Both the position numbers and the translations under genes were made by a program. 64,000 bases of DNA from Myotis daubentonii (taxonomy: Eukaryota > Chordata > Mammalia > Chiroptera > Vespertilionidae), in contig NC_081848.1 of assembly GCF_963259705.1 (NCBI RefSeq), positions 50,367,408 to 50,431,407 of the forward strand, given 5' to 3'. Within the stretch, counting starts at the first letter, position 1. Every line of letters begins with the position of its first letter. A model generated the notes under the pieces. The model saw nothing but the letters and a program-made list of their open reading frames with translations, ran no database searches and had not been told where the DNA came from. This document shows positions 1 through 12,449 of this stretch, one piece after another.

Positions 1-814
1 CACCACAGACCATGGACAAGGAGGGGTCTGGATACCAGTGCACAACCAGCAGTGACCGTGACCTACGTTCAAGTTGCTGGTAAGTAGGCAAGCAGGGCAG
101 AGATGAGACGTGGGGATCAGAAAATAGGACATGAGGTTGCTGGAGCAGCCAGAGGAGATTAATTGAAACCGTCAGAAGCTGGTCCATGGAGAGAGGAAAC
201 TCTCAGGAAGGAAACTCTCAGGAAAGGAACTCTGGCTCAGGGAGGTTTGTCTAAGAGGGACATGAGCTGAGCAGGCTGCTCAGGAAGGAAAGGGCCTGCC
301 TGATGGGAAATGCAGCCTGGACTTTTCCTGGCTGGGAAAACTCACGGAAAGGGCCTAGATTCCGCCGTGAGCAGAGAATGTGTGATGAGCTCAGCTGGGC
401 TGAGAGTCGGTGAGGCTGAGCCCTGGACTGTGACTGGAAGAATGCACCCCATCTCATGGATCAGTATTTGCCCCAAAGAGCTTAGCACTGGGCTGAGCAC
501 ACAGTATGAGAGTTAACGTGTTGGACTGAGTCTACCATGAATCACGCTAGCAGCCTCCCCGCTGCTTTCTTGCTCCCACACCCCTAGTCTCCACCCTGCA
601 GTTAATGGAACCTTTTAACACCGCTAATCTGTAAGTCTCCTCCCTCCTTACATGCCCTGGCTGGCCTGGCATTGCCCACAGCTGCTTGCCTCTCCCTGCA
701 GCTCAGCCCACCAGGCCTTGCGTGATCTATGCCTGCCCACAACTCCAGCCTCATTTGCCCTCCTTCCCTTCACACCCTAGGTTCCCTGAATGCACCAAGC
801 TCTTTTCCTCCTGG

Positions 815-925
815 GGGACTTCCATTTTACAGATGAGAATATTGAGGCTTAAGACAAATTTAGTTGCTTGCCCAAGAGCACATGGCTAGCGAGTGTCAGA
901 CACACTGATCCTTGACCCACGCGTT
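815..925 (-). repeat. MIR SINE fragment
   Basis: The stretch reads like the reverse complement of the MIR core: CCATTTTACAGATGAGAA followed by a degraded GCCCAAGAGCACATGGCTAG. MIRs are extinct tRNA-derived SINEs shared by mammals. Confidence 0.75.
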
Positions 926-1854
926 TAGCTACCCCCAACACAGCAACATTAGGACACTAAAGGGAAAGGGCCCAGGGATGTGTCTTTGGAGAATCGCCTC
1001 CTGACTCTGTGATGGAAGGAGGCAACCAAGGAGTCTGCAATGCCTTTCCTCCGTGTGCTGGGGAACAAGGTTATTTGGTGATAAATGTAGCTCTTCAAAA
1101 TTAGTGTCACCCTCTGGGTCTGGGCCCTGTGTTTCCAGAAGCCCCCAAGGGTCTAGTCCTCCCAATGACTGGGTCAGATCAAAGTCAGAGGAAGTGCCAG
1201 GTGAATTCATGTTCCTCTGGTGACGGATGCCTTTTCCTCGGCACAGAGACTGTGCTGTGGGTGGGATGCTGCACAATTTCAGATCAACCAAGTCCCCAGG
1301 GGCCCTCTGCAATGTGTGCTCTTGGGCAAGCAACTGAATTTGTTGGCTTTGGCAATCTACTGTCAATTAACTGTGTGCAGGCCAAACATAATATCTTAAC
1401 AAAGAATGGTTCGATTCAGTTAACATGGACTTCCTCCACGGGGCCCATAATACCTAAGGAGGTTATTCAATCTGCAAAGGAATCCAATAGCCTGGAAAAA
1501 TAATTGGTGTGTGGTAAAGTGACCATTTTCTTCACCTACATCTCCACAAGTTTTTACTTAACCTGTGGATGGCACGTTTTCCTGGGTTGCAGGCGGTGAA
1601 GGTGTTTGTTCATTCCGGGGTCCCTGCCCTGTCCGTGTGCCCTGGGATGACTCCGACCCCAACACTGACTGGGCATCAGTTGGAATCCCTTGGAAGGCAC
1701 TTTGCAATACAAATTTCCAGGCTCCACCGCTGGAGATGGTGACTCAGCAGATCCAGGGTGGGGCCCAGGAATCTGTATTCCCCATGCAAGCAGGCCTGTA
1801 GAGCAGTGTTTGGACACCATCATCAAGTAGTGGTATAGACACTATTGTCATGCC

Positions 1855-2010
1855 ATGTCTTGCAGGGATCCAGGCTCAGCCACTCCTTCCTGTGAGATCC
1901 TTGAGCATGTAACATCTCAGCCTCAGTTTCCTCATCCAGAAAAGGAGTGCACCCTACTTGGCCTTTGGGTAGCTCATAGGGACAAGGCAAATGATATGAG
2001 TAAAATAATA
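1855..2010 (+). repeat. MIR SINE fragment
   Basis: It contains the forward MIR signature CCTCAGTTTCCTCATC, preceded by degraded tRNA-related sequence and followed by the TCATAGGGAC-type segment. Diverged, no poly-A tail. Confidence 0.65.
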
Positions 2011-2024
2011 AAGTAACTAACATT

Positions 2025-2204
2025 CATAAATTATTGACTATATGCCAGGAACCATTGAAGCACTTCGCCTGCATAACTCAGTCTTCATGAAATATCATAT
2101 GAGGGAGTTATTACTGTTACCTTCTTTTAATTTTCACTAGAGGATTGTGGGTATTTTTCCATTAGTTTTTAGAGAGAGAGTGAATGAAAAGGAAGGGTGA
2201 GAGG

Positions 2205-2236
<32 letters not shown>

Positions 2237-2460
2237 GAGAGAGAGAACAGCATCAATGTGAGAGAGTCAGAGGGAGCGAGGATCAAACCTGCAGCCCACG
2301 TACATATGTGCCCTTGACCAGGAATTGAACCCAAGACCCATCAGTGCACAGGCTGATGATCCAACACACCAGCCAGGGTCATTACCTCTGCCTTAAAGAT
2401 GAGTAACTGAGGCGCAGAGAGGCTAGGCAACTTGTCCAAAGTCGCTGAGCTGGGACATAA
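2025..2460 (-). repeat. MIR SINE split by a VES SINE
   Basis: Left part (about 2025-2135) shows the TATGCCAGGAACC and AACTCAGTCTTCATG-like end of a reverse MIR. The right part (about 2381-2460) continues with GATGAGTAACTGAGGCGCAG and ACTTGTCCAAAGTCGC. The SINE at 2152-2379 interrupts it, so it is the younger insertion. Confidence 0.65.
2152..2379 (-). mobile_element. VES-type tRNA-derived SINE, older subfamily
   Basis: In reverse orientation the element ends with GACCCTGGCTGGTGTG, carries tRNA-like box sequences and a pyrimidine-rich tail (GA-rich on this strand, 2190-2246). Its head differs from the standard VES head, suggesting an older subfamily. It sits inside a MIR. A GA microsatellite has grown in its tail. 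Confidence 0.75.
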
Positions 2461-3179
2461 GTTCGGCCTCAGTCCAGGGCCCAAGCTCCTCTCCAGCCCC
2501 ATCCATGGAACCAGGCAAGTGGGGCATATGTGAGACAGCGGCTCTGCCTGCAGGCGTCCTGCCCGTCCTGCACTGACAGCATCAGGACGTGAGTCTGAGC
2601 CCAGGAATGGGACAGGAGGAGCCCTGACATTGAACATGGTCAGCCCATGCCCTTCTGCAGGAGGACAAGGAACAGATGGCCCTGGGGTGACCTGACCTCC
2701 CTGCCAGCTGCCAGGGGTGTGGAAGCAGGCACCGGTTTTTGCTGACAAGAAAGAAGGGAACACAATGACAGCAACAACTCTAACTGCAGCCCAGGTGGCC
2801 ATTTTGAGTTCACCAGGCCAGAAGGCAAACCATGGAGAAGAATTCTTAAAACAACAGCCCCTTATGCTCATACATTTGACAAAGAGGAGACGGCACTGCC
2901 ATGTATTGAGCACCAAGGCTACACAAAACCCTTTCCAGTAACCTTTTTTTTTTTTACCCTCACAGGACTTTTCCTTAGCCTATTCTCCAGGGCCAGCAAG
3001 CAGTGGACACAGGACATGATTCAGAGGGGCCACAGCATTCCTCAGAGAGCCCTTCACGACAGCGACAAGACTGGTTGGAATGGGGTTTCAGCCTTACCTA
3101 AGGTCTGTGTGCCCACCTCAACGGGTCAGGCCAAAATGAACAGTCACAAGTAACCAAGCACTGCTTAGGACTGGGTACT

Positions 3180-3275
3180 TCTCATAGATGATAACATTTC
3201 CGTTCACCACAACCATGCCAGCCTGAGGTTAGTATCCCATGTTACAGAGCCAGAGCCTGAAGCTCTGGGAAGGAG
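3180..3275 (-). repeat. MIR SINE fragment
   Basis: Reverse MIR-like sequence with ACAACCATGCCAGCCTGAGG and CCCATGTTACAGAG. Strongly diverged. Confidence 0.45.
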
Positions 3276-4224
3276 GAAGGTAATGAGGGAGGTGGGAGCA
3301 CTATTCGGCCGCCACATCTCCCCAGCAACCTCGGTCTCCCTAGGAAGACAAACTCACTTGTGTCTGCAAAAGGCTGATGGAGAGCAAGGAGCTGCTGTGA
3401 ACAAAGCTTTAGACTCTGAGGGCAAAGCATTGGAAGTGAGGACAGACACAAGATCCTCCCTCAGTTCCTAACCCAAGTTCTGGCTAAGCCAACCTAATAC
3501 AGTCTCCAGGAGAAGCCAGTCAGTCCTGGCTCTGGCTGGCCTTTCACCCACAGCATCGTGGCCACCAGAATGTCACAGGAGGTTTATTTAGGGTCCAAGT
3601 CTGTTCCATGTCATGAAAAGTCCCACCAACACTGACCACTGTCCAAGATGGCAAAAGGCACTCTGGGCACAGGCAGGAGCCAATGTCAAAAGGAAATTCC
3701 TTCTGCAGGACGAGCAGGAGAGCCACACAAAACAGATGGTGCCAACACAACATCTTTCTCAGCACAGGAGTCGTGTTCAGAAAGCAAGGACGAACAGAAG
3801 CATTAGTATAAATTACTCGGAATGTTCATAAAGGCTTGTTGCTCAACACTCCCGGGAGGCTAAAGAATTGTTTGCTCCAGCCTGGCAGACCCAAAGCACG
3901 CAAATTAATAGCCATGATTTATCATGAGGTGTTTCTCACTGGCGTTCCTGGACCAGGTTTCTTTAAACATTTGGGTTCATCTATTTAGCATGTGCCCGGT
4001 CTAGTTACTGCTGCTATTATGTAAAAATGCATCATAAATCTAACATTTAAGAGAGGTTTATTTAAGCCAGTCTGGTGGCCAGGTCCAAACTCATTACTAT
4101 GAATACAATTAATTCCTGGTACGGCATTGGAGGGTAGAAGCCCATGATGAAATGAGCCACTGGGTGGTCATTCATGGTCGCTGTCTCCAAGTCACCTTTC
4201 CCCTACTCCAGAGCCACTCGCCAT

Positions 4225-4370
4225 CCCTGGCTCAGCCTTTCCTGCCTTGGAACTTATGCCCTGTGCTATCTTCTCTGTGAGCTCTTCAAGTGTGGAAACT
4301 TCATCCCTCCCCTTGTCCTCCCCAGCTCCAGCACAGTGTGTCTGGCCAACAGCAGATGCTATGAAACGAT
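4225..4370 (+). repeat. L2 LINE 3' fragment
   Basis: The order TGAGCTCTTCAAGTGTGG, CCCCAGCTCCAGCACAGTG, CTGGCCAACAGCAGATGCTA parallels the L2 3' end. A GGAA-rich simple repeat (about 4370-4430) follows where the L2 tail would end. Confidence 0.5.
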
Positions 4371-4559
4371 GGGAGGGAGGGAGAATGAGAGGAAGGAAGA
4401 GAGGAGAGAAGCAGGAAGGAAGGAAAGAAAGCCACTCAGCTAAGTAAGGGACTCCGTTTGTAAGTCACGAACCATTCTGGAGCCAACAAATTATCATTAT
4501 GGTCACTCCTTTGAGGAGGAAATGTGATATCAACCTCAAACGTTGAAAGTAATACCCAT

Positions 4560-4725
4560 ATTCGTTAAGAACATAGTGCGCCTGTACAACGATACTAGGA
4601 GCAGGTGACCTGGCCCGCATTCCACATAAGAGGAAACCGTGGTTCAGAGAGGTGCAGTAACTACCCAGGGTCACCCAGAGAGAGACAGAGCCAGGGTTTC
4701 AGGCTCTTCTGTTGAACCGCCTGGC
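4560..4725 (-). repeat. MIR SINE fragment
   Basis: Reverse MIR core: AAGAGGAAACCGTGGTTCAG, GTAACTACCCAGGGTCACCC, then GAGCCAGGGTTTCAGGC. Confidence 0.75.
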
Positions 4726-5104
4726 TATCAATATTCTGTTTGTTTCTGGAAGGCAAGGCAGCCTGGGATGTATTAAAGCCCAGGCGGGTAAGAGGATGCC
4801 GTTGCCCTTCTCTAGCCTGAGCTCCTGCTGTGACTGCATCTGGCCAGGTTCTGGGCACTGATTCCCAGGTGGGGGTCTTTGGTCAGGCTTCCCATCACTG
4901 CTCACCAAGCTGTGGATCCATGCACAGCCTCATCCTGGCTTCATGACTCGGGTTTAGAATAAGTAAGAGAAAAATCTAAATGACAGAACATCATATAATC
5001 CCAATAAATTTCCCCAAAGAGATCAGCGTCAAGACGTTGCTTTAACCTGATGTAGTGAGATGAGAGGATGGAGGGGCGGGAGATAGGAGGGGAGGAGGGG
5101 GAGG

Positions 5105-5312
5105 AGGTATTAGCATTCACTGATATGTTCATCTACAATGTGCAGGCACATGTTCTGTGTTACGCCAGCCACATTGTGTGACCCTCTTTTAAGTCTCACA
5201 TTGACCATATAAGAAGAGTTACTATCCCATTTAACATATCAAGAAACTAAGACTCTAAGAGATTAAATAGGTTCACACAACTGGAAGGCAGTGGGGCTAA
5301 GATTCAATCCCA
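5105..5312 (-). repeat. MIR SINE, nearly full length
   Basis: A reverse MIR: CATTCACTGATATGTTCATC at the 3' side, then ATCCCATTTAACATATCAAG, AGAGATTAAATAGGTTCAC and GGGGCTAAGATTCAATCCC. Confidence 0.75.
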
Positions 5313-5576
5313 TGCCTGCCCAACTCAGACACCCAAGCTGGGTCTGGGCCTGCTCCCTTAGCTGGGTTAGCACATGTTACTAATACGGTCAGGGCTTTGG
5401 GTATGAGGTCCGGATTACCCAAGAATGAAAATGTGATTTGTAAACTGAAAACCAAATAATAATTTTTTAAAATTTTATTTGCTGTTGCACAAAGCAAATA
5501 TCTCTCTGTTGGCCACAGCCTGGGCCCCAGTTGTCACAGTGTGACTGTACACCATTAGTTCCAGAGATGGAACAAA

Positions 5577-5630
5577 GTGTGTGTGTGTGTGTGGGGGGGG
5601 TGTCTGTGTGTGTGTGTGTGTGTATGTGCG
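5577..5630 (+). repeat. (TG)n microsatellite with a G interruption
   Basis: TG repeats interrupted by GGGGGGGGTGTC and TATGTGCG, immediately 5' of a VES SINE. Confidence 0.9.
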
Positions 5631-5631
5631 C

Positions 5632-5847
5632 ACCCTGACTGGTTTGGCTCAGTGGATAGAGCATCAGCCTGCGGACTCAAGGGTCCCAGGTTTGATTCTG
5701 CTCAAGGGCATGGTTGCAGGCACATCCCCAGTAGGGGGTGTGCAGGAGGCAGCTGATAGATGTTTCTCTCTCGTAGATGTTTCTAACTCTCTATCCCTCT
5801 CCCTTCCACTCTGTAAAATGTCAAATAACAAAATGTCAATAACAAAA
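5632..5847 (+). mobile_element. VES SINE inserted in a TG repeat
   Basis: A standard VES head (TGACTGGTTTGGCTCAGTGG) with tRNA A/B-box-like blocks, a middle TAGGGGGTGTGCAGGAGG and a CT-rich tail. It is flanked by a target-site duplication, AACAAAGTGTGTGTGTG at 5571 and ACAAAGTGTGTGTGTG at 5848. The 5' copy runs into a longer TG/G tract (to 5630), so either the microsatellite grew after insertion or the SINE landed in an existing one. Confidence 0.9.
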
Positions 5848-6069
5848 ACAAAGTGTGTGTGTGGCTAGCTGAGGGCAGACCTTCACTACGCCTCCAGGGA
5901 AAGACCCTGGCCTGGGACCACCGTTGGCTGGGTGTCCGGGCTATCCCTTCTATAGACAGAAACCAAAACTCAGACTTCAGCAGTTGTCAAACTATCTTTG
6001 TAGCCTCTTAGACTGCCAGACTCTTGCTTTAATGCAAGACCACATATCTGCAGCACTGACTGGTGTATG

Positions 6070-6230
6070 GCCTGCCCACAGTTTTCTCATCTGTACAATG
6101 GGGATGATGATACTTACTTCAGTGGGTAGTGGTGGAGAGTAAATGAAATGACGGATGCGTTGCACTCAGCAAGTACCTGGCCCATACCAAGGACACAGTA
6201 ATATTAGACATTAGTCCGATTATTACCATC
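6070..6230 (+). repeat. MIR SINE fragment
   Basis: Forward MIR: TTTTCTCATCTGTACAATGG, GATGATGATACTTACTTC, AGTAAATGAAATGACGGATG, then GCAAGTACCTGGCCCATACC. Confidence 0.85.
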
Positions 6231-6565
6231 AACTTCACACCTATCAGGTCCTCATGGAGACCACTGTGGGACCCATCACTGGACCACCCATCACCCTACA
6301 CCACAGAATGCAGCTTGGCCCAGACGGGGGCAACTCTGATCATCCAGCCCTACTCCAGGGCAGGTGCCCTCTGAACCTTCCCTATCCATGCTCTGGAAAA
6401 TGCCAGACATCTTAAGAGTGAAGATCACTAAGTGCCAGAAAAGGAAGCCATTCACACACCCCCAAGAGGGAAAAGACCCTGTCCCCTCCAGCTTCTGTCT
6501 CACTAGATATAGTGTCACTGGTAAGGAGTGCCTGCCTACTCTCTCCCCTCTAACCCAGGGGTTCT

Positions 6566-6599
6566 AAATCCTGGGCTTCACAAAATCCTGGGCTTCACA
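6566..6599 (+). repeat. 17-bp tandem duplication
   Basis: AAATCCTGGGCTTCACA occurs twice back to back. It looks like a simple slippage duplication. Confidence 0.9.
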
Positions 6600-8920
6600 C
6601 CCAGAATACAGCGGTGCTAAACGTTTTGGGGCAGGCAGATGCAACCTTCACCTTAGTATAGTGGAAAGGGGATGCAGACAAGTTCTCAGCTAGGACCCCC
6701 CTCCCTCCCCGCCCCCACCAAGAGAGTGTCTTTGTCAGGAAGATTCATGGTTTTGGAATTGCTTAAAGAAAAGCAAGAAGACAGGGCCTGGGTGGTATTG
6801 GGGTAGCCAAGGCTTCAAAGGAGCAGGAGACTACCCTATAAAATGAGAGGAAAGACTGTGGCAATTTGGGAGGAGAAGGAGCAAGCAAGGCCTTAACCTC
6901 AGGATGTGACCTTCCCATGGCCTTTCCCATATTCACTAAAGTGAAGGCACTGTGAACTCCTCATGGGAGCCTGCTCTGGGTAAGGCTTTCTTGCCTGTGT
7001 TGACTTGGGTCCCTGGGCCACAGAATCAGGGACTGGGAGGAATGAGCCAAGAATACCCTAGCAGCCATGGAGTTTGTACAAGGATCCTGGGCAGACCCTC
7101 CTGCAGGTCACTGGCTAAGAACAAACTAAAACCTGCGAGGAGGAACCAAAAGGAATAAAAAGAGGGGGAAAAATCTAACTCGATAAGCCAAATGATCTCC
7201 TCGCTTTCTCCTTGTAACTGCTCCCCAATACACCTTTTCCAGGTGAGAGAACACTGGCCCAATGTTCAGCTTTCTGGGAGGAAGAAAGAACTTTAATTAA
7301 AAAGTAAATTGCAGCTTGAATGCACCTGGTAATGCGTGCAATGGCCTTGAGCCAATTAAGAAGAGGTTTCGCTTTTATTCTTTCCTTTGCCAAGATGGAT
7401 TTACTGACTAGCTTTTTAGAAAAGAAGAAAGGGACAACGCAACTTGGTGTCTCAGGAAGAGACCACATCTCCTGGAGTCAGAGGGCCAGGGGGAGCCAGG
7501 GGAGCATGTTGCAGGCAGGTCTGGCCTCCCGTGCACAGAACAAATGGGCACTGCCATCTCCTTACCACCCACCTTCTTCCCGGACTCCTGCTGCATGCGC
7601 AAAGGCAGTGATGAGGAGAAGAAGCGAAAGTACAATCCCAAACCTACCTTTCCCTACCATCTGTTTCCTAAAATTAGCCTTCTGATGCTTTGTGCCTTCT
7701 TGGAAATTGAACGGATATGTCAACAGCAAAGAACTTGAAGCTTGGACCAACTGGCTCCCTGGAGATCCAAAAGGAATGAGGTGGCCTCTCTCCGCCTTGG
7801 GCTTCAGGAAGGAAGGAGGTGAGAGCAACACCACTGGACAGCTGGGAAAAGGACAGGCCACTTCCAGATCCGAACCCGGCCAGGAGGGCAACTTGAGTTT
7901 CCTGCCCAGTGGCATCCCAGCAGACACACAGGGGTGGCTGGAACCTGGCTGTGGACAGACTATCTCAGTGGGGCTGGGGGCGGGGGAGGGGAGGGAATGT
8001 AAGTCTGGGCATATGTTTGGCCAAGTGGTGGTGATGACAGAGGAAGCATCCTGCTCTGCTGCCAAGACATAGGGCCACCCTGCTCTGCCCACAGCTGGCT
8101 CTAGTGAGTGCTGAGTCGAGGCCCAGCTGCCACCATCTCTCCAGGCTGGACCAGGGCTTATAGGAGACAGGCAGCAGGTTACTTGGCCAGGCTACCATAT
8201 ATTGGAGTGGCTTCCTCACTCCAGTGATTTCCAAACTTGTTTTAATTATGAGATATGTGTCCAACCTAAAATATAGGTAGAACAGAGTCGCTGTGGTGAA
8301 AGGCAAGGTTGAGCTAAGGTCTCTATCCCTACCCTTGCCCATCAGGCCCGGAGCCCCTGGATCACTATCAAGGTCCCCATGGCCTCATAGGACATAATCA
8401 GACACCAGGAAGATTAGATGAGGGCTCAGGAATTGACACCCAGAGTATCAATGTGGGAAGGGCAATGAAAAAGCAGTGTGATTCAGATTCATTGATAATC
8501 TGCCTCCTTCTAAATCAACTCGTAAGCCCATTCCTGTGTTCTCTGAAGCCATGCCAATGGGTGATTTTATAAATCAATGTGCTAAGCCCTGTAATGCTCA
8601 AGAACTAATTCCCACATTTAACCCTGTTTCAGTGAGGAGGGCATTCTGGGAGCGCTGTGGAGGGAGGTTGTCAGGACGTAGCTTCAGTGCCCTGGGTCAG
8701 AACCCAGCTCATAGCTGAAATGTGACTCAGTAACTTCACCTGAAAATGGCTTCAGAGGACTTGAGAACTCAGCAAAAGGTGCTTCCCACACCCTCAGTGT
8801 GGTGGGTTTCCTACAGGAATGAAAAGAAGGCCAGGAAGCAGGGAGTTTGGAAGATGGAAAATTCTGTATCACTCAACTTTGGACAAGAAAGCAAAAGAGA
8901 GAGTAAGAGGATTGGAGACA
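6600..8920. other. Unique intronic sequence, nothing recognised
   Basis: No repeat family, exon-like codon pattern or RNA fold was recognised. The open frames here (for example minus-strand 7562-8092) have no recognisable protein features. A segment at about 7290-7400 has few CpGs and a mixed composition, like ordinary or conserved non-coding intron, but sequence alone cannot tell. Confidence 0.5.
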
Positions 8921-8930
8921 AAGAGACTGA

Positions 8931-8972
8931 GGATGGATGGATGGATGGATGGATGGATGGATGGATGGATGG
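8931..8972 (+). repeat. (GGAT)n microsatellite
   Basis: About ten uninterrupted GGAT units followed by GGAAAGG. Confidence 0.95.
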
Positions 8973-9234
8973 AAAGGAGATATCTCTATAAAATGGAGGC
9001 CGATATTCAACAATTAGATAAACTCTGAGTTTACCACTAACTCACATTCTGTGTCTGGGTCCAGGTTGCCCAGACTGTCCCCAACAACAGAGAAAGACCT
9101 ATGAGAAAGTACCTTGGCAGGCCCAGGGCAAATCTCACCTGTTACTGATCCTAAAGGCTGAGAAAGGTGCCATCCTGTTCCTTCTCCACCCTGAGGCCTA
9201 ACTCTGGATTCTCCTTATCGTCCCCAAGATGTTA

Positions 9235-9580
9235 ACCTCTAAATAGTTCAGGCTTCCTCATGCCTCTGGACCTCTGCTCAGGCTGTTCCCTCAACTTGGA
9301 ATCCCTCCCTTCACCATTCTGCTACTGAACTCTTATTCAGTTTTTCTTAAATATGTTTTCTTTATTTCAGGAGAGAGAGAGAAATAGGAACATCAATGAT
9401 GAGAAAGAATCATTGATAGGCTGCCTCCTGCACACTCCCTACTGGGGATTGAGTCTGAAACCTGGGCATGTGCCCTGACAGGGAATCAAACCATAACCTC
9501 CTGGTTCGTGGGTCAGAGCCACACGGGCTGGTATCCCACTCATTTTTCAAGTATAAATGCCGGCAGTTCTATGGCCAGGC
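9235..9580 (+). repeat. L2 LINE fragment split by a VES SINE
   Basis: Forward L2 with TGCTCAGGCTGTTCCCTC, CTTGGAATCCCTCCCTTC and GAACTCTTATTCAG, resuming after the SINE as CACTCATTTTTCAAGTATAA. This mirrors the L2 consensus order. Confidence 0.7.
9341..9532 (-). mobile_element. VES-type SINE
   Basis: Reverse VES: GAGAGAGAGAAATAGGAACA tail side, CTGCCTCCTGCACACTCCCT middle, and a degraded head ending CACACGGGCTGG. Inserted in an L2. Confidence 0.8.
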
Positions 9581-10945
9581 AGTTCAGCCACTGGAAGTTA
9601 CAGATTAATGAGACCTCCACACAAGAGTAATATGCAAAATATGTAATAGTGGGATAGGATGGGCACAGCCCAAACAGAACACCCAACAAAACAATCCAAA
9701 GAGATACTGATCAAGACGGCCCATATGGCCACACCAACATGTTCCAGTGTCCACCAGCCCTGTCCCCACCTACAATCACCAATATCAGAGCTGCCTCTCC
9801 CTTGACCTAATGTGGACCTATCTTACACCTAGGCTCAGCAGGAATGAGGGCCCAGGGTGAGTGCCTCTCTACATGCTGACAAACATCTCCAAATCTATGA
9901 ACACAGGACCAGGACTTACTTCCATCCCACACTGGGCGGGACAATCACATTGAAAAGGTCACACTGGGGTCTCTGTGACCTTTCCCTTCCTCCAGCACAA
10001 GGCCGTCCCATCGAAAGGATACCAAGGATTGGTGCCACCCTGAAGCCTGCTTTGCAGCTTCCTGTGGTCCTTGGAGAGAGAGACAGTGAGTGTTGATGAG
10101 GGCAATTTATGTGCTACATGAGCTTAGTCTATTTGCTGGTGTCCCAAGAGAAGCAGGCTTGCTGAGCTCCAGCTGCCACAGCTGGGAAGGCCTCATCTTT
10201 CCTAAACTGTTCAAAGACACAGGACAGAAGTGCCCTGAGGCCTGAGGGGTGGGGCCGAGCTGGGGGTGGGGGCATGGGGAGCACAGCCCACACTGATGCT
10301 GTGTAAGTATGAGCACAGGGCAGAGGGAGCAGATACAGGGCAAGAGGCAGGACCCAGGTGGGCCTGGCTTTCTAGCTGTTCCCTGGATTCAGAGACCCGG
10401 TGAGTCCCACTGGATCTGACTGATGTGACAAGTTCATTTTTCATCTGGGTGCAAATGGGTTCTAAATGGAGCCAGGTGCTGGTCATGTGTAATTCATGCC
10501 TTCTGGGGGTGCCCCCCAGGATTCTCTGCTTTCCTTGCCCATCTGTAATGGCTGCTGACTTCCCTGCTACTTTGGATCTGAACAGTGATGCAAGCAGAGA
10601 CAGGAGCAGCTGTGACCCCAGCTAAAACTCCCCACCCACTGGGGTGTATTGGGGGGAGAGCCAGCAGGTCCTTGTTAATTCAACAGGGGCTGCTGCTGAT
10701 TGGATGCTTTATAATAATTGGATCCATCTAACCCCCCTGGGTAGACTAGCAGATGAAGGGGAAGTCCCCATACAGGGGCCTAAAAAGGATGCATGTGGCT
10801 GTTGCATGCTCGGCAGGACAGGAGCATCCAGGCTGGTTGGAGTCTTGTGCTTATTCCCAAAAGGGCTGCTACCCTGAGCCCCCATAGGCGAGAAGCATGT
10901 CTGCTTTGGGACGGACTTGATCATCCTATGGGTGAGCACCCGTTC
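9580..10945. other. Unique intronic sequence, nothing recognised
   Basis: No repeat or coding signal recognised. Open frames are short and without domains. Confidence 0.45.
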
Positions 10946-10949
10946 ACTC

Positions 10950-11450
10950 CACATGTATAATTGAAAGTCCACCAAATGTCAGACAGGCAGTACAAGAGAT
11001 GCCAAGAAGAACAGGACCAAGTCCCTGCCCTCATGACAGTGAAGTCTACTGGAGGAGAAAGACAACAAATGAGCAGATAGATCACGTATCTCAGGTGGCT
11101 GTGTGTGTACAAAGGAAAGCAAAGCAGAGGCAGGGGCAAAGAGGAGGGGAGCTGTCAGGAAAGGCGTCTCTGAGGAGCTGAGATCTGGGCAGGAGACTGA
11201 ATGAAGTGACGAGGAGCCTGGCAAAGAACCGGGCATTCTGGGCAGAGGCCCTGAGGTGGGAAGTACTTTGTGTTTGAGGATCCGCACACGGCTGATGGAG
11301 CCAGAGCAGAGTGAGAGGCCCGAGAGAGTGGTGGAGTGGAGGAAGGGGCAGGGGCAGGACCAGAGAGCAAAGGGCCATGGGGGTGCAGGGGGGCAGTGTG
11401 CTATTGCTCCTTCCTGTAAAGGGGTGAAACGTGCTCATCTATTGCCCTGT
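10950..11450 (-). repeat. L2 LINE 3' portion
   Basis: In reverse it follows the L2 3' region: AAGTCCCTGCCCTCATGACA, GGCGTCTCTGAGGAGCTGAG, GACTGAATGAAGTGACGAGG, then GGCATTCTGGGCAGAGGCCC and CCCTGAGGTGGGAAGTACTT. Diverged, with no intact reading frame. Confidence 0.75.
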
Positions 11451-12289
11451 GACCTGCAGTGCCATGCACTGGGGACTACATGTCTGGCCCCACAGGGAGT
11501 GGCTCTCACCTGCATGGGCCAGGGGCATGGATGTGAGCAGAAGTGATGTCCAGCACCTCTAACTGAAGCTCTGAGAACCAGTATGATGCTCAGCCATGCT
11601 GCTCCCTCGGCCTCGATCCCGGAATGAGGAAGGCCTGTGAAGCAGTGCTCACACTCCATGTGGGTGGCAAATACAGCTTTGGGGATGAAAGCCTTTGCGA
11701 CGTTGCTACAGCCCAGCCTAGAAGAAACTCACTGATACAGCCTTGCAGGCCCTGTTAAAGGAGGCACAATTTATTCTTCGTACAATGAATAACCATTACA
11801 GCACTTTAAGAAGAGTGCTCTGATGTGACTGTGTTTTTACAAGACTCCCCTGGCTGCTAAGTGGAGAACAGACACACACACACACCCCATCAGCTGTACC
11901 CGCACTACCTCACCCACCCTCACCCCAGCCACACACCTTCTGCAAATCAGCCACCATGGGCCTGCAGGGGAAAGGGTCTGGGATAACCTGAGCCATCTTC
12001 TCCCCCATGTTAACTTATATCCCAACCTGAAAGGCACTGGCCTCTCTTTAAGTCCTGCCTGCACAGGCCTCAGAAGGGACGTTCGCTTGCTTTTCTGAGA
12101 ACGCCATGAGGGCCAGGGAAGACATGCTACTTTCCAGTTCTTTACTGAGAAGTTGCGCTCAATTTGTCACCATATGAGAGAATTTTTCCAAACCAACACA
12201 GACCCAGGCTCTGTGTTGAGATATAGGCCTCCCACCTGATTAGTGGTCAGGGAAGATGCAGCCAATTACACTATGCATTTCTTGGGTTC

Positions 12290-12445
12290 TTTTTCCTGGC
12301 ACCTGTCCTCCTGGATGCTCATTCTCTGTGTGCATATGTCACCTCCCCTGATAGATGATGACCTACTCCATGCCTCTGCATCCTCCACACAGTGCCTCGT
12401 CCATAGCAGGTGCTCCATTAGCATGTTTGGAATGAATGACTAAAT
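12290..12445 (+). repeat. L2 LINE 3' end
   Basis: The 3' end pattern ACACAGTGCCTCGTCCATAG, CAGGTGCTCCATTAGCATG and GGAATGAATGAC is the degraded L2 terminus. Confidence 0.75.
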
Positions 12446-12449
12446 GCAC

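Noticed and set aside
2341..2916. A 191-codon minus-strand open frame
   Set aside because: It overlaps MIR and SINE sequence at its end and has no recognisable protein features.
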